Source: Treponema sp. UBA1226 (lineage in GTDB: Bacteria > Spirochaetota > Spirochaetia > Treponematales > Treponemataceae). Taken from it: a DNA stretch of 11,195 bases. Where the stretch lies: the NCBI GenBank assembly GCA_002309195.1, contig DBWY01000013.1, forward strand, positions 51,961 to 63,155. The letters run 5' to 3'. Below are positions 1 through 7,117 of this stretch, in pieces. A program made the translations under genes and the position numbers. The notes under the pieces are model-generated. The model saw only the letters and a program-made list of their open reading frames with translations. It made no database searches and had not been told where the DNA came from. Each line of letters begins with the position of its first letter. The stretch's first letter is position 1.

Positions 1-1251
1 ATTGAAACTCAGCTTCCACGTGTTGGCATTCAGCCGGAATTCCTTTACCAGGCAAGCCGTTACCGTGCAAACCGTTATGCAGAAGGAATGCGCAAAGCAA
101 TGCAGAACCGCGAACTCATCAAAGAATGTCTTAACGAATACCGCGATGATGCACATAAAATGAAAGCAGAAGACGTTTACTGGCCTGTTTCTATTTTCTG
201 CGGAAAATGTAACAAAGACACTACAGAAATTACAAACTACGACGGCGAATATGGAATCACATACAAATGTGAATGCGGCAACGAAGAAACTGCCGACATC
301 AGAACATTTAAAGGTGCAAAGCTCGGCTGGCGTGTTGACTGGCCTATGAGATGGAACGAAGAAAAAGTTGTATTTGAACCAGGCGGAAAAGATCACATCT
401 CTCCTGGTGGTTCTTATGATACAGCAAAACTAGTTTCTAAAAAGATTTACGGATGGGATGCGCCTGTTACAATGCGCTACGATTTCGTAAACTTAAAAGG
501 CGTTCCGGGAAAAATGTCTTCTTCAAAAGGAAAGGTAATTGCACTTCCTGACGCACTTGATGTTTACCAGGCAGAAGTTCTTCGTTATCTTTTTGCTGGA
601 ACTCGTCCAAATACAGAATTTGCTATCAGCTTTGACATGGACGTTCTTAAAGTTTATGAAGACTATGACAAAACAGAACGCATCGTTTACGGAGTAGACA
701 AAGCAAAATCTGACGATCAGTTCAATAAAGAAAAACGCATTTACATGCTCTCTCAGATTGACGGAAAAATCCCGGAGACAATGCCATATCAGATTACAAT
801 CAGACAGCTTACTACACTTCTCCAGATTCACTCAGGAGATGCAGACGCTGTAATTAAATCTCTTGGTGATGTTAAACCTGAACAGGAAGAAAGACTTAGA
901 AGAAGAATTGCATGCGCATGGTTCTGGATTCAGCACTCTGCTCCTGACTGCGCACCAGAGTTCTGTTTTGCACTCCGCAATGATGGAAGTAAAGCAGATT
1001 TAAGCGGTGACCTTTTGACTGCAGTTAAGCGTGTGCGCGATGAAGTTGTTCCAAAGCTTGATACATTTACAGTTGATAAAGAATGCCAGCAGGCAATGTA
1101 CGACATTGCAACAGAAATGGGAATTGATTCTAAATCACTTTTCACAGCCCTTTATCAGGCGCTCATCGCAAAAGATCAGGGCCCACGACTCGGAAGCTTC
1201 TTTAGAATTATCGGTAAAGAAAGACTGAATAAAATCCTGAGCGTTTATTAA
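1..1251 (+). CDS. lysS: Lysine--tRNA ligase, class I (C-terminal 416 residues, 5' end outside window)
   Basis: This enzyme charges tRNA-Lys with lysine in the cytosol. The frame is open from base 1, so the gene starts upstream of the window; the first in-frame ATG at 88 is internal. The KMSKS signature of class I synthetases is seen as KMSSSKG (bases 511-531). A four-cysteine zinc-type cluster lies before it, with Cys codons at 199 and 208 (CxxC) and at 268 and 274 (CxC). This matches the class I LysRS family, which is usually a little over 500 residues, so roughly the first 100 residues with the HIGH motif are missing. The helical C-terminal half is the anticodon-binding cage. Class I LysRS is typical of archaea, spirochaetes and some alphaproteobacteria, which is the main taxonomic hint here. 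The gene ends at TAA and is followed by a terminator shared with the convergent hisS. Confidence 0.96.
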   Translation: METQLPRVGIQPEFLYQASRYRANRYAEGMRKAMQNRELIKECLNEYRDDAHKMKAEDVYWPVSIFCGKCNKDTTEITNYDGEYGITYKCECGNEETADIRTFKGAKLGWRVDWPMRWNEEKVVFEPGGKDHISPGGSYDTAKLVSKKIYGWDAPVTMRYDFVNLKGVPGKMSSSKGKVIALPDALDVYQAEVLRYLFAGTRPNTEFAISFDMDVLKVYEDYDKTERIVYGVDKAKSDDQFNKEKRIYMLSQIDGKIPETMPYQITIRQLTTLLQIHSGDADAVIKSLGDVKPEQEERLRRRIACAWFWIQHSAPDCAPEFCFALRNDGSKADLSGDLLTAVKRVRDEVVPKLDTFTVDKECQQAMYDIATEMGIDSKSLFTALYQALIAKDQGPRLGSFFRIIGKERLNKILSVY

Positions 1252-1274
1252 TGAACATATAGTAAATAGAATGC

Positions 1275-1309
1275 AAAAAGCGCACCTTTTTATGGTGCGC
1301 TTTTTTTTT
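1275..1309. terminator. Bidirectional intrinsic terminator between lysS and hisS
   Basis: A perfect GCGCACC/GGTGCGC stem (1280-1286 with 1294-1300) has a 7-nt loop. It is flanked by five A (1275-1279) and nine T (1301-1309). It can stop lysS on the plus strand and, read in reverse with a T5 tract, hisS on the minus strand. The hisS stop codon (1310-1308) touches the T run. Confidence 0.9.
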
Positions 1310-2555
1310 ATTTTACTGTAAGTTCGCCGTCTTTAAACGATGCAAATTTCGTGTAGCCCTGTTTTTCGAGCATATCAAACATCGGTCCCATTTTTTTTGC
1401 TTTGTGTAAAACAGACACGCTGTAATCTTTACGAAGTTTTTCTGCTTCGTTAAGAACTTTTTCAAACTCTGTCTGTTCATCATAAAGAAGCGCGCATTTT
1501 TCTTTTGCACCAGGAATTTTATAACCCTGTTCAAGAAGGATTCCGCAGATTCTTTCAAAGCCGATAGAAAAACCTACAGCCGGAACCTGCTGCCCGATAA
1601 ATTTTCCGATAAGGTTATCGTAACGGCCGCCGCCGCCTACTGCCCCGCTGAATGCCGGGCTTGCAATTTCGAAAACGACTCCTGTGTAATAACCCTGACC
1701 GCGGACAAGGCTCGGTGTATATCTGATTTTATATTTTGAAGTGCTTACTTTTTCTACAGTAGAGATGATGTATTTTAAATCGTCCGCGATAGAAGGATCT
1801 GCACATTTTGCTGCAACATCATCAACAGAAATGTTACCGCCTGCTGCAGCTTCTACAAAATCTGCAAGAGATTGTACGGCGGCGGCGGGCATCTGTTTTT
1901 CTGTAAGTTCAGCTTTAACACCTTCTGCACCGATTTTATCCATCTTGTCAAAAGTGATGCAGACAGAATCAAGCGTGTCTGCTGCAAAGCCCATGTTCTC
2001 GAGCATTGCGCGAAGAATACGTCTGTCATTTATATTGATGCAAAAATCATTAAAGCCTATGTTCATGAGAGCACGGCTTGTGACATCGATAAGTTCAACT
2101 TCTGCATTGCATGAACTGTCTCCAAGAATATCGATGTCACACTGAACAAATTCTCTGCTTCTTCCTTTCTGCGGGCGTTCTGCACGGAATACTCTGTCTG
2201 TCTGAATTACCTTAAATGGAAACTGAAGCTCATTTCTGTTAGCTGCAAAAAAACGTGTAAGAGGTAAAGTTAAATCATAGCGAAGTCCCATATCAGAAAG
2301 AGATTTTTCATCAACAGGATTTGCAGCAAGAGCTGCATCAAGTTTTTCGCCGCGCTTGAGCACTTTAAAAATAAGATTAAGATTGTCGCCGCCGTCACTC
2401 TTATCAAGATTCTCTGCATCTTCAAGCATAGGAGTTGAAATGCGTTCAAAACCGCTTGCACGGTAAGTCTCAAGAATCTTTCCCTGAACATAATCACGAA
2501 GCTTCTGTTCGGCCGGTAAAATATCTTTCATGCCCTTAAGCGCATTTGTTTTCAT
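1308..2555 (-). CDS. hisS: Histidine--tRNA ligase (HisRS, class II)
   Basis: This enzyme charges tRNA-His in the cytosol. The 415-residue product is the usual length for bacterial HisRS. Visible class II landmarks are LRYDLTLPLTRF (about 91-102), motif 2 with RAERPQKGRSREF (about 124-136), the histidine-binding loop LVRGQGYYTG (about 283-292), GGRYD (309-313) and motif 3 VGFSIGFER (about 327-335). The last ~70 residues are the short HisRS anticodon-binding domain. The histidine loop reads RGQGYYTG rather than the commoner RGLDYYT, a variant I associate with one branch of HisRS and not a defect. The start ATG at 2555-2553 has an AGAGG Shine-Dalgarno 6 nt upstream (2566-2562), and the N-terminus begins just before the conserved KGMKDILP. 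It is a single gene, divergent from metY and convergent with lysS. Confidence 0.96.
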   Translation of the reverse strand: MKTNALKGMKDILPAEQKLRDYVQGKILETYRASGFERISTPMLEDAENLDKSDGGDNLNLIFKVLKRGEKLDAALAANPVDEKSLSDMGLRYDLTLPLTRFFAANRNELQFPFKVIQTDRVFRAERPQKGRSREFVQCDIDILGDSSCNAEVELIDVTSRALMNIGFNDFCININDRRILRAMLENMGFAADTLDSVCITFDKMDKIGAEGVKAELTEKQMPAAAVQSLADFVEAAAGGNISVDDVAAKCADPSIADDLKYIISTVEKVSTSKYKIRYTPSLVRGQGYYTGVVFEIASPAFSGAVGGGGRYDNLIGKFIGQQVPAVGFSIGFERICGILLEQGYKIPGAKEKCALLYDEQTEFEKVLNEAEKLRKDYSVSVLHKAKKMGPMFDMLEKQGYTKFASFKDGELTVK

Positions 2556-2584
2556 CGTAAACCTCTGGATTTTTATTTTCCCTT

Positions 2585-2613
2585 ATGATAATAGAAAAAA
2601 TACGCTTAGACAA
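2585..2613 (-). promoter_or_regulatory. Candidate sigma70-type promoter of hisS
   Basis: TTGTCT (2613-2608), a 17-nt spacer and TATCAT (2590-2585) on the minus strand would start RNA near 2578, about 20 nt before the hisS start codon. Each box has mismatches to consensus and the region is AT-rich, so this is a moderate call. Confidence 0.4.
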
Positions 2614-2670
2614 TTCCTTTGATTTGCTTTTATCAGGCTGAATATACTAAAAAAAAGTAAATATTTTTAT

Positions 2671-2697
2671 AATAACCTATTGACAAAGTAGGTTATT
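2671..2697. promoter_or_regulatory. metY operator 1, palindrome over the -35 box
   Basis: A perfect 9-bp inverted repeat, AATAACCTA (2671-2679) and TAGGTTATT (2689-2697), encloses a 9-nt centre that contains most of the -35 box. Aligned on its centre (2684) with operator 2 it shares 17 of 27 positions, including CCTA and AGTAGGT at the same spacing. A regulator dimer bound here would block RNA polymerase. The size and symmetry resemble operators of Rrf2/CymR-type cysteine regulators, but that family link is inference. Confidence 0.7.
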
Positions 2698-2708
2698 GAG
2701 TGTATAAA
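2680..2708 (+). promoter_or_regulatory. Strong sigma70-type promoter of metY
   Basis: A perfect -35 TTGACA (2680-2685), an optimal 17-nt spacer and -10 TATAAA (2703-2708) place the transcription start near 2715. The -35 box lies inside one palindrome (2671-2697). The start site lies at the edge of a second one (2715-2741), so the promoter is well placed to be repressed. Confidence 0.85.
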
Positions 2709-2714
2709 TTATAT

Positions 2715-2741
2715 AGTTTCCTACTAAGTTAGTAGGTAGTT
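2715..2741. promoter_or_regulatory. metY operator 2, palindrome at the transcription start
   Basis: The core CCTACTAAGTTAGTAGG (2720-2736) is a perfect 8-bp inverted repeat around one central base (2728). It lies directly downstream of the -10 box, over the predicted start site. Its centre is 44 bp from that of operator 1, about four helical turns, so two dimers would lie on nearly the same DNA face. Confidence 0.7.
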
Positions 2742-2775
2742 AATTTAATTCAGCATAAAAAAGGAGAAAACAATT

Positions 2776-4065
2776 ATGGCAGATAAACTTCATTTTGAGA
2801 CTTTACAATTACATGTAGGACAGGAAAAGGCAGACCCGGCAACAGATGCACGCGCAGTTCCAATTTATCAGACTGCAGCATATGTATTCCACAACGCAGC
2901 TCATGCAGCAGCTCGCTTTGGGCTTTCTGATGCAGGAAACATTTACGGACGCCTTACAAACTCTACGCAGGGTGTTTTTGAAGAACGCGTTGCGGCTCTC
3001 GAAGGAGGTGTTGCAGGTCTTGCAGTTGCTTCTGGTGCAGCAGCAATTACATATGCATTCCAGAACATTGCATTTAACGGTGACCACATCGTAAGTTCAA
3101 AAACAATTTACGGCGGAACATACAATCTTCTTGCACACACACTTGCAGGTCAGGGAATCGAAACAACTTTCGTTGACGCAAGCGATGTTAAGAATGTAGA
3201 AAATGCAATCCGCGATAATACAAAGGCTGTATTTATCGAAACTCTCGGAAATCCAAACTCAGATATCGTAGACATCGAAGAAATTGCAAAGATTGCACAC
3301 AATCATAAAATTCCGCTTATCGTAGACAACACATTCGGAACTCCTTACCTTATCCGCCCGATTGAACACGGTGCAGATATCGTTGTTCACTCGGCAACAA
3401 AATTTATCGGCGGTCACGGAACAGCGCTCGGCGGTGTAATCGTAGACAGCGGAAACTTTGACTGGAAAGCAAGCGGAAAATTCCCGCTTCTTACAGACGG
3501 AGATCCAAGCTACCACGGAGTTAAGTTTACAGAAGCAGTAGGAAAAGCAGCCTACGTTACAAGAATCCGTGCAGTTATCCTTCGTGATACAGGTGCAACA
3601 TTGAGTCCATTCAATGCATTTATCCTCCTCCAGGGACTTGAAACTTTGAGCCTTCGTCTTGAACGCCATGTTTCAAATGCATTAAAAGTAGTTGAATTCC
3701 TTAGCAAACACCCTCAGGTAGAAAAAGTAAACCATCCGGCCCTCGAAAACCATCCGGCCCACTCGCTTTACAAAAAATATTTCCCTCTTGGAGCCGGTTC
3801 AATCTTTACTTTTGAAATCAAAGGCGGAAAAGACGCAGCATGGAAATTCATTGATAACTTAAAAATATTCAGTCTGCTTGCAAACGTTGCAGATGTTAAA
3901 TCTCTCGTAATTCACCCGGCAACTACAACACACAGCCAGTTGAGCGATGCAGAACTTGCTGACCAGGGAATTACACAGAGTACCATACGTCTTAGCATAG
4001 GAACAGAACACATCGATGACATCATTGCAGACATTGATCAGGCATTAAAGGCAGCAAAAGCCTAA
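2776..4065 (+). CDS. metY: O-acetylhomoserine sulfhydrylase (O-acetylhomoserine aminocarboxypropyltransferase)
   Basis: This is a PLP enzyme of the Cys/Met-metabolism family. It makes homocysteine from O-acetylhomoserine and sulfide, giving direct sulfur entry into methionine synthesis in the cytosol. The 429-residue length fits the OAH sulfhydrylase branch rather than the ~390-residue MetB/MetC/MGL enzymes. Visible landmarks are the N-terminal ETLQLHVGQ, the neighbour-subunit phosphate motif YxR (Tyr57, Arg59), the SGAAA loop (86-90), the PLP-ring aspartate in IVDNTFGTPY (Asp184), the Schiff-base lysine in SATKFIGGHG (Lys209) and the C-terminal HPATTTHSQL substrate loop. The ATG has AAGGAG (2761-2766) 9 nt upstream. 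It stands alone between its own promoter with two operators and a strong terminator, so it is probably repressed when sulfur amino acids are plentiful. Methionine gamma-lyase activity is the main alternative, but length and the HPATTTHSQL region favour MetY. Confidence 0.94.
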   Translation: MADKLHFETLQLHVGQEKADPATDARAVPIYQTAAYVFHNAAHAAARFGLSDAGNIYGRLTNSTQGVFEERVAALEGGVAGLAVASGAAAITYAFQNIAFNGDHIVSSKTIYGGTYNLLAHTLAGQGIETTFVDASDVKNVENAIRDNTKAVFIETLGNPNSDIVDIEEIAKIAHNHKIPLIVDNTFGTPYLIRPIEHGADIVVHSATKFIGGHGTALGGVIVDSGNFDWKASGKFPLLTDGDPSYHGVKFTEAVGKAAYVTRIRAVILRDTGATLSPFNAFILLQGLETLSLRLERHVSNALKVVEFLSKHPQVEKVNHPALENHPAHSLYKKYFPLGAGSIFTFEIKGGKDAAWKFIDNLKIFSLLANVADVKSLVIHPATTTHSQLSDAELADQGITQSTIRLSIGTEHIDDIIADIDQALKAAKA

Positions 4066-4107
4066 AAATAAGTATAGTCCACCATATAAGCCATTATTTA
4101 AAAAACT

Positions 4108-4138
4108 AAAAGCCGTTGTGTTACAACGGCTTTTTTTT
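4108..4138 (+). terminator. Intrinsic terminator of metY
   Basis: Stem GCCGTTGT (4112-4119) pairs with ACAACGGC (4123-4130) around a GTT loop. It is preceded by four A and followed by eight T (4131-4138). Confidence 0.92.
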
Positions 4139-4140
4139 GA

Positions 4141-4169
4141 TTGAAAACTTGCATACTATGTGTGATAAT
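4141..4169 (+). promoter_or_regulatory. Promoter of the diguanylate cyclase gene
   Basis: TTGAAA (4141-4146), a 17-nt spacer and GATAAT (4164-4169), with an extended-10 TG at 4161-4162, predict a start near 4176. The mRNA leader would be about 16 nt. The -35 begins two bases after the metY terminator T run. A promoter at this place rules out translation from the TTG at 4141. Confidence 0.7.
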
Positions 4170-4191
4170 ATACGATGTACGGGAAAAAATT

Positions 4192-5481
4192 ATGAGTGAG
4201 TTTAACGCAGAATCAGTTTCACAACTTCTTTATAACAAAGTCGATGCAATCCTTATAGTCGATGCAGAAAAAGACAGTTACAGCACAATAAAAAAACAGG
4301 GGCTCTTTGCAGATTTTCTGGACGAAAACGGAACATACAAAAAGCTTATCGAAAAACTATGGTTTCATTTTAATGAAGGTTCTGCAAAAATAGCAGATGA
4401 CTACCATGTTTTTATTCCGATGATAGGCCAATTTAAAGGAAAATACGTTGACCGCATTAAATTAAATGTTGAAGGGAAAACACATCTTATTCAGATTTCA
4501 ATATATCCTATCGATGAAACAAGTACTAAATATATTTTTATTCTTGATGAACTTGACAACAGCAAATATTTAAAGGATTTCCTTACTGACAGAAAAATAG
4601 ATACGATTCAGAGTTCGTTCCTTTTTTCGATGTATGTAGATTTGATAAAAGATATTTCTTACAGCATAAATGTAACAGAAATTTCCAGCAACCCGCAGAA
4701 CTATGACGTAAAATATTCTGAATGGCGCAACATGATTGTAAACATGATATGGAGCGAAGATCAGAAACTTTTTATGGAAAGAACTGATCCTGAATATCTT
4801 AAAAAAAATCTTGCACCTGGAAGAACAACTTCGTTTGACTGTCAGATGAAAAACTTAAAGGGAATTTATATCTGGGTTAAACTTATATTCAGCAGAACAG
4901 AAACTACAAACGAAGATGACTTTAGATTTGTATTTATGGTTCAGGATATTCATGACAGCTCAATCAAGCTTTTTGACACGCTTAAAAAATATGAAGACCT
5001 TGCTTCTAAAGATACACTCACACTTATTTACAATCACGGAAGAATCGAAACAGAAATAAATAATTCTGTAGAGTATTTTGCTGCAAAGAAAAAACCTGTT
5101 TCATATATGATGATTGATATCGACTACTTTAAAAAGGTAAACGATGAGTTTGGACATTCTACAGGTGACATTGTTTTAAAACAGTTTGTCGATGAAATAA
5201 AAAATTTTATTTCGCAGTATAATATTCAGTTTGGAAGATGGGGTGGCGAAGAATTTGTTACAGTCTGCTATGACATGGATATTAAAGAAGCAGCAAAAAT
5301 TGCTGATGGAATAAGAAAGAAAATTTCAGAAGTTAAATTTGAAAAAGCAGGAAAACTTACCTGCAGTATTGGCCTTACCGAACTTAAAAGCGGTGACGAT
5401 TCTAAAACCGTATTTGACCGCGTCGACAAGGCCATGTACGAAGCAAAGAACAACGGCAGAAACTGCGTCGTTGTAAAATAA
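4192..5481 (+). CDS. GGDEF-domain diguanylate cyclase with N-terminal PAS-like sensor region
   Basis: The predicted role is synthesis of the second messenger cyclic di-GMP from two GTP. The 429-residue product has an N-terminal two-thirds that looks like one or two PAS-type sensory modules; this is inferred from length and pattern, without a clear signature. The C-terminal GGDEF domain starts near residue 280. In it the active-site loop is GGEEF (351-355), the metal/GTP segment reads MMIDIDYFKKVNDEFGH, and the domain ends in DKAMYEAKNNGRN. No hydrophobic stretch suggests membrane insertion, so it is probably cytosolic. The RxxD inhibitory site expected just before GGEEF is absent. I choose ATG 4192 over an in-frame TTG at 4141 because the promoter occupies that extension and a weak GGGA (4181-4184) precedes 4192. 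It is monocistronic and converges on the carrier-protein gene. Confidence 0.9.
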   Translation: MSEFNAESVSQLLYNKVDAILIVDAEKDSYSTIKKQGLFADFLDENGTYKKLIEKLWFHFNEGSAKIADDYHVFIPMIGQFKGKYVDRIKLNVEGKTHLIQISIYPIDETSTKYIFILDELDNSKYLKDFLTDRKIDTIQSSFLFSMYVDLIKDISYSINVTEISSNPQNYDVKYSEWRNMIVNMIWSEDQKLFMERTDPEYLKKNLAPGRTTSFDCQMKNLKGIYIWVKLIFSRTETTNEDDFRFVFMVQDIHDSSIKLFDTLKKYEDLASKDTLTLIYNHGRIETEINNSVEYFAAKKKPVSYMMIDIDYFKKVNDEFGHSTGDIVLKQFVDEIKNFISQYNIQFGRWGGEEFVTVCYDMDIKEAAKIADGIRKKISEVKFEKAGKLTCSIGLTELKSGDDSKTVFDRVDKAMYEAKNNGRNCVVVK

Positions 5482-5485
5482 AGGG

Positions 5486-5710
5486 TTATTTAGAAAAAAA
5501 CTCTACAATCTTCTCAATTCCTTCGACGGTACGTAAAAGATTTCGATCAATCTGTGTAACATGAACGGTTACACCTTTATCTTCCAGGCGGTTTAGCAGT
5601 TCAATTAAAAAGAATGAATCCATAATCCCTTCTTCAATTAAATCAATTCCCGGAGTAAAAACTTTTTTATCTTGGGAAAGTTCGTATAAAATTTCCTTTA
5701 CATCTATCAT
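5486..5710 (-). CDS. DltC-like acyl/D-alanyl carrier protein
   Basis: This 74-residue phosphopantetheine carrier protein would hold an activated residue as a thioester on the 4'-phosphopantetheine arm. The attachment motif is GIMDSFFLIEL, with Ser32 as the modified serine. The surroundings resemble DltC more than fatty-acid ACP: IDLIEEGIMDS matches the DltC pattern, and VTQIDRN matches the DltC ITEFDRD region. B. subtilis DltC is only slightly longer. The start ATG (5710-5708) overlaps the stop of the upstream adenylation gene as ATGA, and GGAG (5719-5716) lies 5 nt upstream, so translation is coupled. It is the last gene of the VanW/DltA-like/DltC-like operon. The neighbouring adenylation enzyme is its obvious loading partner. 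The final acceptor of the residue is unknown. Confidence 0.85.
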   Translation of the reverse strand: MIDVKEILYELSQDKKVFTPGIDLIEEGIMDSFFLIELLNRLEDKGVTVHVTQIDRNLLRTVEGIEKIVEFFSK

Positions 5711-7116
5711 ATTGTCTCCAGATAACGCCTGTCAATTTTGCCATTTTTATTAACCGGAATTTTATCAAGTATTTCAATTTTTTTAGGAATCATATATTTT
5801 GGAATTTTCTTTAAAAGTTCTTTTCTTATCTCTTTTTCATTTAAATCAGAAACCACGTATGCTATCAAAAGGATTACTCTTCCTTTTTCATCACGTTTTG
5901 CAGTTACAACAGCATCTTTAATTCCGTTTATGGCTTTTAAATTTAATTCTATATCGCATAAATCAATACGATAGCCTGAGTATTTTATCTGAAAGTCACT
6001 TCTTCCTTTAAAATAAATCTGATTCTCTTTTACAAATGCCAGATCGCAGGTTTTAAAACAATTTATTCCATTTTCAGAATAACTGCTTTTATGGCACTCT
6101 CCGAGATAGCCGCTAAAAACACTATCTCCTTTTAAAATAATCTCTGCTTTATCAAATTCAATTTTAACTGCAGATAAGCCCATATCGCCCATAGGGAGAA
6201 CATCTTTTTCACACATATCTAAAGTTATAAAAGAACCGCATACTGCACATGTTGCTTCTGTAGGGCCATATGCATTGAATATTTTTACATCCGAAAACCT
6301 TTTAAATAAATTTCTAGCCACAGACGGCTCGAGAATTTCTCCGCAAGAAAAAATAAATTTAAGATTTCTGCATTGATTAGAATCAAACTCGTGATTTAGA
6401 AGCAGTAGTTTAAGCAGAGAAGGTGTCGCGCAAATTATTGAAGAATCAAAAACATTTAAATCGTAAAAGCCGTCTGCGGTATCAAAACCCAGATCTACCG
6501 AAATTAAAGTATGCCCTTTCATTAAAGAATAAAAGAGTGAAAACACAGACAGATCGAATGAAAAATTTGAATTATTTAAGACTATTTTATTTTCATAAGA
6601 TTTAAGATATTTTACAGAAGAAATCCATTTACAGAAGTTAAATAAGTTTTTATAACTTATAGGAACTTCTTTAGGTTCTCCTGTGCTCCCAGAAGTGCTT
6701 ATTATGTAAATAATTTTGTTTTCATCAATTTGTTTGTCTTCTGGTATAGGATTTATAGGATTTATAGAATTTTTACCAGATATTATTTCTATATTTTTTA
6801 ATGAATCTGGAGTTAAAATCAAATCAGATTTACATTTTAACTTTATCATTTCAGTACGTTCATCCGGCATTAAAAAGTCAACAGGAATGTAAGGTCTCCC
6901 GGATTGAATACATGAAAAAATTTCAAGATAAGACTCCACAGATTTATCACATTTTATTATAACAGGCGACGTTCCCTGCTGCCTTAAAATCTTTCCATAA
7001 AGAAGTGATTTTTCATAAAGTTCCTTAAATGTTATGAATTTTTCTTTAAAAACATAAGCATTATTTTCGGGTATTCTTTCTGAATTTAATCTTAGCATTT
7101 CCAATACAAAATTCAT
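5707..7116 (-). CDS. DltA-like AMP-forming amino-acid adenylation enzyme (D-alanine--carrier protein ligase-like)
   Basis: This 469-residue ANL-family enzyme would activate an amino acid with ATP and load it on the adjacent carrier protein. Core motifs in order are A3 STSGSTGEPKE (140-150), A4 FSFDLS (185-190), FSCGEIL (256-262), A5 NAYGPTEAT (281-289), A7 KTCD (355-358), A8 GRSDFQIKYSGYR (371-383) and A10 NKNGKIDR with Lys460. Overall pattern and length are close to DltA (about 500 residues). Asp188 and Cys258 occupy the places that, as I recall, bind the amino group and select D-alanine in Bacillus DltA. Two oddities are Glu150 for Gly in the PKG of A3 and Cys357 for Gly in the TGD of A7. 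AGGG (7125-7122) lies 5 nt before the ATG, and the VanW-family gene ends 1 nt upstream. The DNA is notably AT-rich. A related small amino acid is the main alternative substrate. Confidence 0.85.
   Translation of the reverse strand: MNFVLEMLRLNSERIPENNAYVFKEKFITFKELYEKSLLYGKILRQQGTSPVIIKCDKSVESYLEIFSCIQSGRPYIPVDFLMPDERTEMIKLKCKSDLILTPDSLKNIEIISGKNSINPINPIPEDKQIDENKIIYIISTSGSTGEPKEVPISYKNLFNFCKWISSVKYLKSYENKIVLNNSNFSFDLSVFSLFYSLMKGHTLISVDLGFDTADGFYDLNVFDSSIICATPSLLKLLLLNHEFDSNQCRNLKFIFSCGEILEPSVARNLFKRFSDVKIFNAYGPTEATCAVCGSFITLDMCEKDVLPMGDMGLSAVKIEFDKAEIILKGDSVFSGYLGECHKSSYSENGINCFKTCDLAFVKENQIYFKGRSDFQIKYSGYRIDLCDIELNLKAINGIKDAVVTAKRDEKGRVILLIAYVVSDLNEKEIRKELLKKIPKYMIPKKIEILDKIPVNKNGKIDRRYLETI
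6746..6772 (-). repeat. Three in-frame 9-bp tandem repeats inside the adenylation gene
   Basis: The plus-strand unit ATAGGATTT occurs twice (6746-6754, 6755-6763), followed by a one-base variant ATAGAATTT (6764-6772). On the coding strand this gives the short repeat INPINPIP, in the segment just before the A3 nucleotide loop. It could change copy number by slippage without breaking the frame. Confidence 0.8.
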
Positions 7117-7117
7117 T

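Noticed and set aside
1741..2145. 134-codon plus-strand open frame
   Set aside because: It lies wholly antisense within hisS, whose motifs are intact. It is a coding shadow of serine/alanine-rich composition with no ribosome site.
3259..3669. 136-codon minus-strand open frame
   Set aside because: It is antisense to metY, cysteine-rich and has no recognisable domain; a shadow of the metY codon pattern.
5476..5491. AAATAA/TTATTT inverted repeat between convergent stops as a terminator
   Set aside because: It is an AT-only 6-bp stem without a proper T tract on either strand, too weak to call.
5486..7116. Nonribosomal peptide synthetase module
   Set aside because: There are only a free-standing adenylation enzyme and a carrier protein, with no condensation or thioesterase domain. 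Length and A8-A10 sequence are closer to DltA.
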